Below are positions 49,087 through 57,298 of a DNA stretch of 64,000 bases, one piece after another. A model generated the notes under the pieces. It was given only the letters and a program-made list of their open reading frames with translations, was not told where the DNA came from and ran no database searches. Both the position numbers and the translations under genes were made by a program. The DNA lies in NCBI RefSeq assembly GCF_003634575.1, contig NZ_RBLJ01000005.1, positions 186,001 to 250,000 of the forward strand, given 5' to 3'. Positions within the stretch are counted from its first letter, which is position 1, and every line of letters starts with the position of its first letter. The stretch is from Photorhabdus asymbiotica (lineage in GTDB: Bacteria > Pseudomonadota > Gammaproteobacteria > Enterobacterales > Enterobacteriaceae).

Positions 49087-49816
49087 TGAAGTTCTCTCCA
49101 CCGCCGAGATCGCTAATCACCGCCCATTCCACTTTCTTTTTATTCTGATTATTTTGAGCGGGATAAACATGGCTACTGAAAGGCGCCAACATTTGTGGAT
49201 GGCTTTCAGAAAACTTCACAGGTACGCCATCAACTTTGATCTGGGTAAAGCTGATGTGATAAGGCGAATTGTTGCTAACTTGAATGCCATCGGGAGCATG
49301 GGTAAAGCGCAGGGCTTTGTATGCCTGCTCCGGCGTTCCCACCAATCCCGTTGGCCGATAAAATAGTTTGATGGTATTGCCGATGGCATAAGCTATCCCA
49401 CCGCCAATTTTGGCGCTTTCAAAGCGCTGGCCCGGCGGATTATTACTACCGGGAATAGCAGAGGCATTAAAATAAAAGACGCTTTCTCTGTCAGTCGGCA
49501 ACTTACTGGTATCGCCTAAGATGCGCAGGACATTGGTTCCTTTAGGCTCCAAACGGAACAAAGGAGGAGAGACGTAAAATGGCGCTTTACCCTTACCATC
49601 AACGGTGCGAGTAATTTTAGTCGTCACTAGGTAAGGGATATTGGTTGTTGTATTGCGCACCGATACCGTCGTCGCTTCGGCTTTATCCTGTAAGAAAATA
49701 ATGCGCGTAACATCGATGCCAAATCCGCCTTCGGCCTGACTCTGCGACGCGAACAGAAACGCACCCAATATAAGGCTTTTTACTATGATGTTGGGAAGTC
49801 GGAGTTTATTGATCAT
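49070..49816 (-). CDS. Periplasmic fimbrial chaperone (first of the operon)
   Basis: A 248-residue PapD-like chaperone: signal cut near SQSQAEGG, mature start FGIDVTRIIFLQDKAEATTV, edge strand NVLRILGDTSKLPTDRESVF with the Arg and Lys expected to hold the subunit C-terminus, and C-domain motifs LFYRPTGL and SPYHISFTQIKVDG. It comes directly after the major fimbrin, past an attenuator-like hairpin, and overlaps the next subunit gene. Confidence 0.92.
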   Translation of the reverse strand: MINKLRLPNIIVKSLILGAFLFASQSQAEGGFGIDVTRIIFLQDKAEATTVSVRNTTTNIPYLVTTKITRTVDGKGKAPFYVSPPLFRLEPKGTNVLRILGDTSKLPTDRESVFYFNASAIPGSNNPPGQRFESAKIGGGIAYAIGNTIKLFYRPTGLVGTPEQAYKALRFTHAPDGIQVSNNSPYHISFTQIKVDGVPVKFSESHPQMLAPFSSHVYPAQNNQNKKKVEWAVISDLGGGENFNGEIQ

Positions 49817-49902
49817 CTTTTGTTTCTCACTATTTTGGCTCTGCCCGCCAGTAACTGCCTAATAAAAGGCATCATCAATCATCTAAAATTTTTCGCCAAA
49901 GA

Positions 49903-49927
49903 AGCCCGAGGAGGTGCTCCTCAGGCT
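49903..49927 (-). terminator. Attenuator-like hairpin after the major fimbrin
   Basis: On the minus strand AGCCTGAGGAG pairs with CTCCTCGGGCT (one wobble pair) and a T-rich TTCTTTGG follows, 16 bases after the fimbrin stop. Partial termination here would give more major subunit than assembly proteins, as in many fimbrial operons. Confidence 0.65.
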
Positions 49928-49942
49928 AAAACCACATAAACG

Positions 49943-50560
49943 TTAGTTATATGCATAGGAGAAGGTGATAGGGGCATTAACGTGCTGATTTGATCCCGGC
50001 TTAGGGACTATTGATGCCATATACGCAGTAAATGTTATGGACTGACCATTAAACTCTGCGCCCGTAGACCCCTTAGCTCCCAGAAGGACATTGCTATTGT
50101 TTGAGACAACTGTTTCTTTAGCATCTTTATCCTTATAAGTTAGTATTGCGCCTACATTCTTACCATCTTCACTGTTATTAAAGATGAGGTTATTCGATCC
50201 ACCTAACACTGGTCCTGTCACATGCAATTGAACTTTGTCTGCCACGGTATTCTTGTCATCACAGTTACTAAGAGCGATAGTAATTGGTCTAGAAGACTCC
50301 TTAGCATAAGATACGATGCCTTTTTGATCCGTAAAGGCGCTAGCTAAAAATGCGTTTTCCGAAGCATTCCCCAAATTCACTTTCCCGTTTGCATTAGGGC
50401 TGGTTACATCACACGTCGCAGCCACAACGTTACCTGTAATCGTTACCATGGTATTCTTCCCCACATGTCCCTCCTCAGTCGCCTCACCTGCTGCCAAAGC
50501 AGCCGAAGCTGCCCCCATAACCAGCGCTGCCACCGCGCTTATCTTTAATATCTTTTTCAT
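49943..50560 (-). CDS. Major fimbrial subunit (mad-type operon)
   Basis: A 205-residue pilin: signal MKKILKISAVAALVMGAASA (cut after ALAA), first Cys in VVAATCDVTSPNA, second in ALSNCDDKNT, and a final strand APITFSYAYN with the penultimate Tyr. It is the first structural gene after the recombinase. In the known Photorhabdus mad operon the main subunit has this place, followed by chaperone and minor subunits. The assignment to mad rests on gene order and on the recombinase, not on a database match. Confidence 0.85.
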   Translation of the reverse strand: MKKILKISAVAALVMGAASAALAAGEATEEGHVGKNTMVTITGNVVAATCDVTSPNANGKVNLGNASENAFLASAFTDQKGIVSYAKESSRPITIALSNCDDKNTVADKVQLHVTGPVLGGSNNLIFNNSEDGKNVGAILTYKDKDAKETVVSNNSNVLLGAKGSTGAEFNGQSITFTAYMASIVPKPGSNQHVNAPITFSYAYN

Positions 50561-50648
50561 TTCATTAATTCCACTTAACCATCGAACAAAAGTCCAACAT
50601 AGATTTACATATCATTTGCTGATAAACAGCAACACTCGGTTGTACATA

Positions 50649-50661
50649 AATTTGTCAAATT
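50649..50661. promoter_or_regulatory. 13-bp palindrome over a -35-like box upstream of the major fimbrin
   Basis: AATTTGTCAAATT is a 6+1+6 palindrome; on the minus strand it contains TTGACA, 90 bases before the fimbrin start. No convincing -10 lies at the right distance, so operator and promoter roles are only possible. Confidence 0.35.
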
Positions 50662-50678
50662 GGTCCTAATTGTAATGA

Positions 50679-51245
50679 TTAACGTTTGCCCTTCATTCCC
50701 CAAACTCCTTGAAAACGTTCAGCATTACTCGCCGTATAACGTACAGTATGACGAATGTTTTTATGTCCAAGATAATCTTGTATCAGTCGGGTATCCACTC
50801 CCCGGTCTGCAAGGGCAAAACCACAGGCATGACGCAACATATGCGGATGCGGAACGACAGCAATATTCGCCAGTTGCCCTAATCGGCTAATAATCTGGTA
50901 AATCCGCTGACGCGTCAGCGGCTTCCCGGAACGAGACAAGAACAGCCAATCACTATCTGCCCCCAAAAAAGTTTTGCGTACTTTGAGCCACGCCTTAATT
51001 GCCCGAATTTCACGACGCAATAGGGGATGGTTGGTACAAAATCCCCCTTTTAGTCGCCGGATATACAGGCATCTTTCGTTCAATTCCATATCAGATAATC
51101 GTAAATGTCTGGCTTCGCTGACACGAAAACCGTGGATAAAACTCATGTACACCAGACAATAGTTCCGCTCTGGATTAGCACCGACTTTCGCCATTTCCAG
51201 CATGCTTTCTACTTCCGACTGAGTCAGATATTTTCTTTGGCCCAT
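50679..51245 (-). CDS. FimB/MrpI-type tyrosine recombinase
   Basis: A 188-residue site-specific recombinase of the fimbrial-switch group, about the size of FimB, FimE and MrpI, which consist of a catalytic domain only. The catalytic residues are visible: Arg in GFRVSEARHL, HxxR in HPHMLRHACGFALA, the second His in YLGHKNIRHT, and the Tyr nucleophile in VRYTASNAERF. I start at 51245, where GGAG is well spaced; the frame extends upstream without a site. It points the same way as the fimbrial operon and lies 118 bases before the major fimbrin. It probably flips a promoter nearby. Confidence 0.92.
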   Translation of the reverse strand: MGQRKYLTQSEVESMLEMAKVGANPERNYCLVYMSFIHGFRVSEARHLRLSDMELNERCLYIRRLKGGFCTNHPLLRREIRAIKAWLKVRKTFLGADSDWLFLSRSGKPLTRQRIYQIISRLGQLANIAVVPHPHMLRHACGFALADRGVDTRLIQDYLGHKNIRHTVRYTASNAERFQGVWGMKGKR

Positions 51246-51707
51246 GATTATTTCTCCAAACATATTAGATAGCACAACCCAGCGGTTATCCCCTGACAGA
51301 ACTATTTCCAACTTCGAGACATAAGCCAGAAACAGACTAAATCCGGAAATAAAATACACACCATTAATTTGCCCAAATGGTATGTTGTTCACCGGGGCTA
51401 CAGAGGGTTATACAGATGAGAGGTAGGATTTAAACACCTTTTTTTGATTATTTTTTCATCTTATGAACTCGCTGTTAAATTTGGTTGAACCAAGCAAAGA
51501 TGCAACAAGCGTTAGCACACGATACATAACCTTGATGATTGCAGGTGTTTAACCGCAATGTATTGACATGATTTTCAACCAATTATTAGGAAAATATTAC
51601 GTTGCTTACATTAACCCGGTCTGTATTATTATGGAGAATAAGCAAGACCGGTTCGTAACCCATGCAACATGACGAACTGCCATGCCATCAATGGAGAAAA
51701 AAATCGT
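51246..51707. other. Recombinase-recG intergenic region, candidate phase switch
   Basis: This holds a perfect 10-bp inverted repeat, TTAAACACCT (51430-51439) and AGGTGTTTAA (51543-51552), around 103 bases, and inside it a 13-bp palindrome TTGGTTGAACCAA (51481-51493). The right part has a promoter-like TTGCTT-17-ATTATT for recG and a hairpin CCGGTCT/AGACCGG (51616-51622, 51645-51651). No gene is present. The repeats are the best candidate for the recombinase target, but I could not find the long inverted repeats described for other switches. Confidence 0.4.
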
Positions 51708-53789
51708 ATGAAAGGCCAACTGCTTGATGCCATCCCTTTAACTTCCCTGCATGGAGTCGGGGCAAGTCAGGCAGCTAAACTGGCAAAAATGGGCCTGATC
51801 AACTTACAGGATCTGCTATTGCACTTCCCCCTGCGTTACGAAGACCAAACCCGCCTTTATACGATTAATGATCTTCTACCGGGTATCTCTGCCACAGTCA
51901 CAGGTGAAATTCTCCATACCAATATTATTTTTGGCCGCCGCCGGATGATGATCTGCCAAATCAGTGATGGCACCGGTGTACTCACACTACGTTTTTTTAA
52001 TTTCTCTGCGGCAATGAAAAACAATCTAGCAAAAGGCAAGCAGGTCGTTGCTTACGGTGAAATCAGAAGAGGTAGTCAGGGAGCGGAAATTATCCATCCT
52101 GAGTATAAGATTCAAACTTATGCTGGAAATGTACGGCTTCAAGAAACATTAACGCCTATTTATCCCACGACGGAAGGGATTCGTCAGGCGACTCTTCGTA
52201 AGCTGATTGAGCAGGCCCTGCAATTGCTTGATACCTGTGCTATCAACGAACTCTTACCGGAAGAGTTAAGCCGTTCGATGATTAGCCTGCCACAAGCATT
52301 ACATACTCTGCACCGTCCCACACCAGATATTGTGCTGGCTGATCTGGAAACCGGCAAACACCCAGCTCATCGCCGTTTGATCCTGGAAGAACTGCTGGCT
52401 CACCATTTGAGTATGTTAGAAGTTAAGGTGGGAGCACAACGCTATCATGCACAGTCGCTGCCGACTGAAAACAAGTTAAAACAGCAATTCCTTAATCGTC
52501 TGCCATTTACGCCAACTAATGCGCAACAACGGGTTGTAGCGGAAATTGAGCAGGATCTGGCAAAAGATATACCTATGATGCGACTGATTCAGGGCGATGT
52601 TGGCTCAGGAAAAACGCTGGTTGCCGCGCTAGCAGCGTTACGTGCCATTGCTCATGGTAAACAGGTCGCCTTAATGGCGCCGACTGAATTACTGGCAGAG
52701 CAACACGCTAATACCTTCCGGCAATGGCTGGAACCTTTAGATATTCAGATCGGTTGGCTAGCGGGTAAGCAAAAAGGAAAAGCACGTCAGAAACAGCAAG
52801 AAGCCATTGCCAGCGGCCAAGTCGCCATGATTGTTGGTACGCATGCCATGTTTCAGGAGCAGGTGAAATTTTCCGGTCTGGCACTGGTGATTATTGATGA
52901 GCAACATCGGTTTGGTGTGCATCAACGTCTGGCTTTGTGGGAAAAAGGACGCGAACAGGGTTTTCATCCTCATCAATTGATTATGACGGCTACCCCGATT
53001 CCCCGAACCTTAGCAATGACTGCTTATGCTGATCTCGATACTTCTATTATTGATGAGCTGCCACCGGGGAGAACACCAGTCACAACGGTTGCGATCCCGG
53101 ATACGCGCCGCGAAGAAGTGATCAAACGAATCAAAAATGCCTGCCTTGATGAAAACAGGCAAGCCTATTGGGTCTGTACGCTGATTGAAGATTCTGATGT
53201 GTTGGAAGCTCAAGCGGCACAAGTCACAAGTGAAGAATTGACGCTCGCCTTGCCAGAATTAAAAGTTGGGTTGGTGCATGGCCGAATGAAAGCCGCAGAA
53301 AAGCTGGCAGTGATGGAGGCTTTCAAATGTGGAGAGCTACAGCTTCTGGTTGCAACAACGGTTATTGAAGTGGGCGTGGATGTACCTAATGCCAGTTTGA
53401 TGATCATTGATAACCCGGAACGGCTTGGCTTGGCGCAACTTCATCAGTTACGTGGACGAGTTGGCCGTGGCGCTATTGCCTCCCATTGTGTCCTACTTTA
53501 CAAAACGCCGCTGAGCAGTACTGCCAGAATACGCCTGCAAGTGCTTAGAGACAGTAATGATGGTTTTGTTATCGCGCAAAAAGATCTGGAAATTCGTGGT
53601 CCCGGGGAGCTATTAGGAACACGCCAAACTGGGAATGCAGAATTTAAGGTGGCTGATTTGCTAAGAGATCAGGGAATGTTGCCGGAAGTTCAACGTATTG
53701 CCCGGCATATTCACCAGCGCTATCCTGAACATGCCCGTGCCCTAATTGAACGCTGGTTACCGGAACGGACACATTATAGTAATGCATGA
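51708..53789 (+). CDS. recG: ATP-dependent DNA helicase RecG
   Basis: RecG (693 aa, same as E. coli) remodels stalled forks and branches Holliday junctions. The N-terminal wedge domain is seen in GVLTLRFFNFSAAMKNNLAK; helicase motifs are GDVGSGKTLVAALAAL (Walker A), DEQHRFGV (box II), TATPIPRTLAMT and QLRGRVGRG (motif VI). I use the ATG at 51708, with GGAG 12 bases upstream, giving the E. coli length. The fimbrial island lies just before it and trmH, normally upstream, is missing. Confidence 0.97.
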   Translation: MKGQLLDAIPLTSLHGVGASQAAKLAKMGLINLQDLLLHFPLRYEDQTRLYTINDLLPGISATVTGEILHTNIIFGRRRMMICQISDGTGVLTLRFFNFSAAMKNNLAKGKQVVAYGEIRRGSQGAEIIHPEYKIQTYAGNVRLQETLTPIYPTTEGIRQATLRKLIEQALQLLDTCAINELLPEELSRSMISLPQALHTLHRPTPDIVLADLETGKHPAHRRLILEELLAHHLSMLEVKVGAQRYHAQSLPTENKLKQQFLNRLPFTPTNAQQRVVAEIEQDLAKDIPMMRLIQGDVGSGKTLVAALAALRAIAHGKQVALMAPTELLAEQHANTFRQWLEPLDIQIGWLAGKQKGKARQKQQEAIASGQVAMIVGTHAMFQEQVKFSGLALVIIDEQHRFGVHQRLALWEKGREQGFHPHQLIMTATPIPRTLAMTAYADLDTSIIDELPPGRTPVTTVAIPDTRREEVIKRIKNACLDENRQAYWVCTLIEDSDVLEAQAAQVTSEELTLALPELKVGLVHGRMKAAEKLAVMEAFKCGELQLLVATTVIEVGVDVPNASLMIIDNPERLGLAQLHQLRGRVGRGAIASHCVLLYKTPLSSTARIRLQVLRDSNDGFVIAQKDLEIRGPGELLGTRQTGNAEFKVADLLRDQGMLPEVQRIARHIHQRYPEHARALIERWLPERTHYSNA

Positions 53790-54444
53790 TTGAGAATATA
53801 TCGGAGTGGGCTTTTCGTTTCTCAACGCAACCAAAAATACGGATATCTGGTTTTATCCCATAATTAAGATGCTCTGCTATAGAACTTGCTTTAAATTATT
53901 TCGTTTAATTGGTAATATATTATTTATTTGAGGTGGGAAATACCTATACCCAATAGATTTCGAGTTGCAGCGCGACGGCAAGTGAACGAATCCCCAGGAG
54001 CATAGATAACTATGTGACTGGGGTGAGTGAGTGCAGCCAACAAAGAGGCAACTTGAAAGATGACGGGTATATATGTGAATTCACTAATTTTGAACAGAAG
54101 AATTTAGAGGAGATATACATATTCATTGCCGTTATTACGTGAACACGTGACTCAATTTACTAATAATTAATTGTAAAACAGGGAATAAGAAATTATTGAG
54201 GTTTTTGTCGTAATACCCGTTGTATATAGATTATAAGAAATCAGTTATTTTGAGGTTTTTAATATTTATTTTACAAACTATTGGGTAAAATTATTTTCTT
54301 TTTATATTTATTTAAAAAGTAGTTTTGGTAATAACAAAATACGGGAGAGCTAATATTTCAAATTAAATAAACAATAGGCTAAGCCGGGATATTATAGCTC
54401 AGCCTTAGTTTTAGTGTTTTTTAGTGATTCATAATGACAATGGA
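53790..54444. other. AT-rich intergenic region with an ERIC
   Basis: No gene. After the ERIC the DNA is very AT-rich; 54350-54440, read on the minus strand, matches the region downstream of the RCC1-like gene at 30462, including the hairpin. Confidence 0.5.
53945..54071. repeat. ERIC element (127 bp), mixed type
   Basis: The left half and core follow the CCCCAGG/CTGGGG type while the right arm (GAGGCAACTTGAAAGATGAC) follows the other, suggesting recombination between copies. Confidence 0.93.
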
Positions 54445-54642
54445 TTAATCATCATATTCACTGTGTACTATATTATCGTTATTAGTATTCCAAGCCACCA
54501 TCTGACCATTCCTCCGTAAGACTGCGAATGCATTTTTTGACGCACTTAGGCTAACGATATCTTGTAATTGTGCAATTTCCGGCGGAATACTGCTGCCCGA
54601 AGATGAGTTACCCCAAGCGACGACACTGTGATTTGCCCGTAG
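54445..54642 (-). pseudogene. 3' remnant of an RCC1-like repeat gene
   Basis: On the minus strand this reads LRANHSVVAWGNSSSGSSIP, PEIAQLQDIVSLSASKNAFA and ends NIVHSEYDD, matching the last blade and C-terminus of the 541-residue protein (DNIVHSEYDD). The upstream part is missing; the break lies near 54642. Its downstream flank also matches that of the full gene. Confidence 0.85.
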
Positions 54643-54750
54643 GTACCCAAAAAGTCATCTTGGTTGGCGGTTGGCTATTTTAATTATTGGTAGCTCCATG
54701 CACTTTTAGCCATAATAGCTATTCGAGCCATTTTAGACGGAAGGTGATGT

Positions 54751-55020
54751 ATGGAAATTATTCCCGCACAACTAGCTAAGAACCAGTTTGGTGATCTGCT
54801 TATGAAAGTTCAGCGTGAACCTGTGGAAATTAGTAAGCATGGTAAACGTGTGGCCGTGGTTATCTCTCCCGAAGAGTATGATCAGTTCGCACAGCTCAAG
54901 TTACAGAATTTAAAAGCCGTTCTGGCTGAATCTATTGCACAAGCTGATCGTGGCGAATTGCATAGTATTGATGATGTATTTGCACCGTTGACAGTTGATG
55001 AACTTGAAGGTAAGGCTTAA
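54751..55020 (+). CDS. Phd/YefM-family antitoxin
   Basis: An 89-residue antitoxin beginning MEIIPAQLAKNQFGDLLMKV and PVEISKHGKRVAVVISPEEY, the typical Phd/YefM DNA-binding fold; the C-terminal half (IAQADRGELHSIDDVFA) should cover a toxin. GGAAGGTGATGT precedes the ATG. The partner toxin gene begins 2 bases after the stop but is disrupted, so this antitoxin is now probably an orphan. Confidence 0.88.
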   Translation: MEIIPAQLAKNQFGDLLMKVQREPVEISKHGKRVAVVISPEEYDQFAQLKLQNLKAVLAESIAQADRGELHSIDDVFAPLTVDELEGKA

Positions 55021-55022
55021 GG

Positions 55023-55315
55023 ATGAGTGTCCGGTTTACTAAGAAAGCCAGAGAGCATATTCGTGCAATCAAACTCTATTCTATGCGTCGATGGGGGGCG
55101 AATGTCGCGGAAGCTTATTCAACTTCGTTACGTGTGACTATGACGGAAATTCTTGATCGTCACCCATCCCCCGCGTGATCGCAGTGAGGACCTTTGTTTA
55201 GGTGTACTGAGTTTCCCCGTAGAGAGCCACATTATTTACTACCGGGAAGTTCCGACTGGTATTGAAGTGTTGGCGGTGTTGCATTAGACGCAAGATCCAC
55301 ATAATCATCTATACC
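55023..55315 (+). pseudogene. ParE-like toxin gene, frameshifted and with a stop
   Basis: The first 50 codons read SVRFTKKARE and RRWGANVAEAYSTSL as in ParE toxins. At a run of five C (55168-55172) the frame shifts by +1; the other frame continues PRDRSEDLCLGVLSFPVESH and YYREVPTGIEVLAVLH, then meets TAG (55285-55287) where the family reads a residue, followed by TQDPHNHL. The original stop was almost certainly at the point where the ERIC now sits. Two independent lesions mean the toxin is dead. Confidence 0.85.
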
Positions 55316-55436
55316 CTTCATCTTTCAAGTTGCTGCTTTGTTGGCTGCTTTCACTCACCCCAGTCACATAGTTATCTATGCTCCTGGGGATTCGTTCACT
55401 TGCCGCCGCGCTGCAACTCGAAATCTATTGGGTATA
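55310..55436. repeat. ERIC element at the 3' end of the parE relic (127 bp)
   Basis: Complete copy in reverse orientation. Removing 125 bases joins CATC-TA-TAATG, which restores the expected His-Leu-stop ending of ParE. Confidence 0.95.
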
Positions 55437-55524
55437 TAATGAAGAGCATAAAACGTGGGATACTTTATTTAATTCATGACAAAACAATCAGTAGCGTTGG
55501 AGCGATCTCATTGTGGTATATTTA

Positions 55525-55818
55525 TTATATAATTCGTTTACAAGCTATTTCATAAGTTTTCTCATCTTCCCGTTTACCAACAGCTATCACCCAGATTACG
55601 ATCTCTTCTTCTATCACTTGGTAAACCAGACGAAAGCCTGAAGAACGGAGCTTAATTTTAAAGCAGCCAGCCAGATCACCGTGCAATCTGGCTGACTCAA
55701 TATAGGGATTGTTCTGTAACTTCCGTAGCTTCTTTTTAAACTGATCGCGTATGGTCTGATCCAGTTTGCACCACTCTTTCAAGGCTCGTTCGTCGAAATC
55801 GATATTAAATATCATCAA
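55525..55818 (-). CDS. relE: RelE-family mRNA interferase toxin
   Basis: A 97-residue RelE/ParE-superfamily toxin: IDFDERALKEWCKLDQTIRD, then LHGDLAGCFKIKLRSSGFRL and VYQVIEEEIVIWVIAVGKRE, the sequence of a RelE that cleaves mRNA in the ribosomal A site. Basic residues at the usual places (Arg in RLVYQV, Lys/Arg in GKRED) are present. It overlaps the end of the antitoxin gene by 14 bases and appears intact. Two ATG codons at the start are adjacent; I take the first, 9 bases after AGGG. Confidence 0.88.
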   Translation of the reverse strand: MMIFNIDFDERALKEWCKLDQTIRDQFKKKLRKLQNNPYIESARLHGDLAGCFKIKLRSSGFRLVYQVIEEEIVIWVIAVGKREDEKTYEIACKRII

Positions 55819-56059
55819 GGTTTACCCTGATACGTCTAGCGGGATTTTTAAGACGGTTACGTACCACTGCTAAGATCTCTGCATCTTCATCATGATCTGC
55901 CACCATAACGGAAACTTCAGCGAACGGCAGCTTTTCATTCTCGACAACATAGCGCAGAAAGAGACGCAGCGCATCGGATGGCGATAAGTTCAGTTTCTCA
56001 AATGTCTGATACGCACTTTTTTTAAGTTCTTCATCAACTCTGATCTGAATAGTACTCAT
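55805..56059 (-). CDS. relB: RelB/DinJ-family antitoxin
   Basis: An 84-residue ribbon-helix-helix antitoxin: MSTIQIRVDEELKKSAYQTF followed by LSPSDALRLFLRYVVENEKL-type helices, and an acidic C-terminal half. The ATG at 56059 has AGGAG at the right distance; the longer frame would start inside the promoter region. It and relE form a standard pair with a strong palindromic operator upstream. Confidence 0.9.
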   Translation of the reverse strand: MSTIQIRVDEELKKSAYQTFEKLNLSPSDALRLFLRYVVENEKLPFAEVSVMVADHDEDAEILAVVRNRLKNPARRIRVNLDDI

Positions 56060-56079
56060 AACGTTATCTCCTGTAATGA

Positions 56080-56125
56080 CATTTGTATTACATTTTATTG
56101 CATAACATTTGTAATGCAATAAAAT
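56080..56125 (-). promoter_or_regulatory. relBE operator region
   Basis: Perfect 12-bp arms ATTTTATTGCAT (56092-56103) and ATGCAATAAAAT (56114-56125) with a 10-base centre, plus a direct repeat of ACATTTGTA, lie 21-66 bases before relB. This is where the RelB-RelE complex would bind. Confidence 0.65.
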
Positions 56126-56229
56126 TTTTTGCTATAAGTGGAGTATAGAATCGCTGGTAAATGAATTACACATGGCAGGTAAACAAAGTGAAATCCCGCC
56201 ATAGGCTTATACCAGAAACCATTTTATGA

Positions 56230-56997
56230 TCATTTAAAAAAATCGGGATTTGCCACTTTATCCGGATGACAATCCATAAGAAACATCATCATCTCAGTGG
56301 CATCTTTGCTCAGGTAGAAGCGGACCATTTTTTCATTGAACTCATGCAATTTTGCCGCAGGTACACTGATTGCATCGATGCCATTCGACATCAGGATACC
56401 ATTCATCATAAAACGTGAAGTGCGTTTGTTACCGTCAAAGAAGAATTGCTGTAACGCCCCGAAAAGAAAGAATGCAGTTGCTTGTTCAAAAGGCTGACAT
56501 TCACTCAACACAGCAATACCTTCGTGAAAAACGCGATTCAACTCTGGTGCGTCTGGCTCAGTAGGCAACGGCGTGTGGCGACCATATTCACCCAGTCCAA
56601 CGTCTGGAGTGTAGTTTATCTCTCGGCCTTCCCCACGAAACGCTCCCCATTCCAAAGCTTCATTACGGGCAACTATACTATGAAGTTCAGTAAACGTAGC
56701 CTTGGTCAACTCAAATTGACCTTTTTTCACCAGAGATAACAGGCATCTGGAACTTTCTGCGAGATTCAGTACTTGCTCCTGATCAGAAACCTTCCTACCA
56801 CCGACGGTTACACCGTCCAACAATGTTTTCACTTCTGGGAAGGTGAAGGGATTGCCTTCAAGCACGCTGGCATCCCAAACAAACTCCGGTAGCATCCGGT
56901 GAAAACGAAAGCATACCCGCTCAATAGAATGAATCGGAACAATAAGAGGAACCGCAGACCGGTCCCAATGAAACCCCAATGCGTTGAAAAGCTTCAT
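56230..56997 (-). CDS. Fic-domain protein lacking the catalytic histidine
   Basis: A 255-residue Fic/DOC-superfamily protein. The N-terminal inhibitory-helix region is visible (ASVLEGNPFTFPEV, Glu47), so regulation would be intramolecular (class II). The active-site loop reads QQFFFDGNKRTSRFMMNG (from Gln183). In AMP-transferring members the motif is HxFxDGNGRxxR; here Gln184 replaces the His and Lys191 replaces the second Gly. Without the His ordinary AMPylation should be lost, so the protein may be inactive, bind nucleotide only, or use other chemistry. AAGGAT precedes the ATG. It lies next to relBE. Confidence 0.85.
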   Translation of the reverse strand: MKLFNALGFHWDRSAVPLIVPIHSIERVCFRFHRMLPEFVWDASVLEGNPFTFPEVKTLLDGVTVGGRKVSDQEQVLNLAESSRCLLSLVKKGQFELTKATFTELHSIVARNEALEWGAFRGEGREINYTPDVGLGEYGRHTPLPTEPDAPELNRVFHEGIAVLSECQPFEQATAFFLFGALQQFFFDGNKRTSRFMMNGILMSNGIDAISVPAAKLHEFNEKMVRFYLSKDATEMMMFLMDCHPDKVANPDFFK

Positions 56998-57252
56998 CGT
57001 TGCCCATCCTTTTTACTACATTTGAATGCGCTAAATTATAAGTAAAACACAGTAAAAGACCATCTCACCAGAAACGCTCTCGTTTGACGAGCTAGTCTCT
57101 AAAAATCATTTGCTCCGTCAAGAGCAGGCCAGAGAAAACCGATTAAGCTCATGAGTGAAAAAAGATTTACAAACTGCGAATATATTGCGTTGTATTGTCG
57201 TTTTGACAGTGAAACTATGACGGTTCTTGCCTAATCAAAGAACACAACAACA

Positions 57253-57284
57253 ATACTGCACCAACTGTATAGCTGGTGCAGTAT
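57253..57284 (-). terminator. Terminator of gltS
   Basis: ATACTGCACCA (57253-57263) and TGGTGCAGTAT (57274-57284) pair perfectly with a 10-base loop; on the minus strand a T/G-rich tract follows. It starts 15 bases beyond the gltS stop. Confidence 0.75.
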
Positions 57285-57298
57285 CTAGCTAATTTACC

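Noticed and set aside
50561-50678. The gap between recombinase and major fimbrin as the invertible promoter
   Set aside because: At 118 bases it holds no pair of inverted repeats able to enclose a promoter; the gap upstream of the recombinase is a better candidate.
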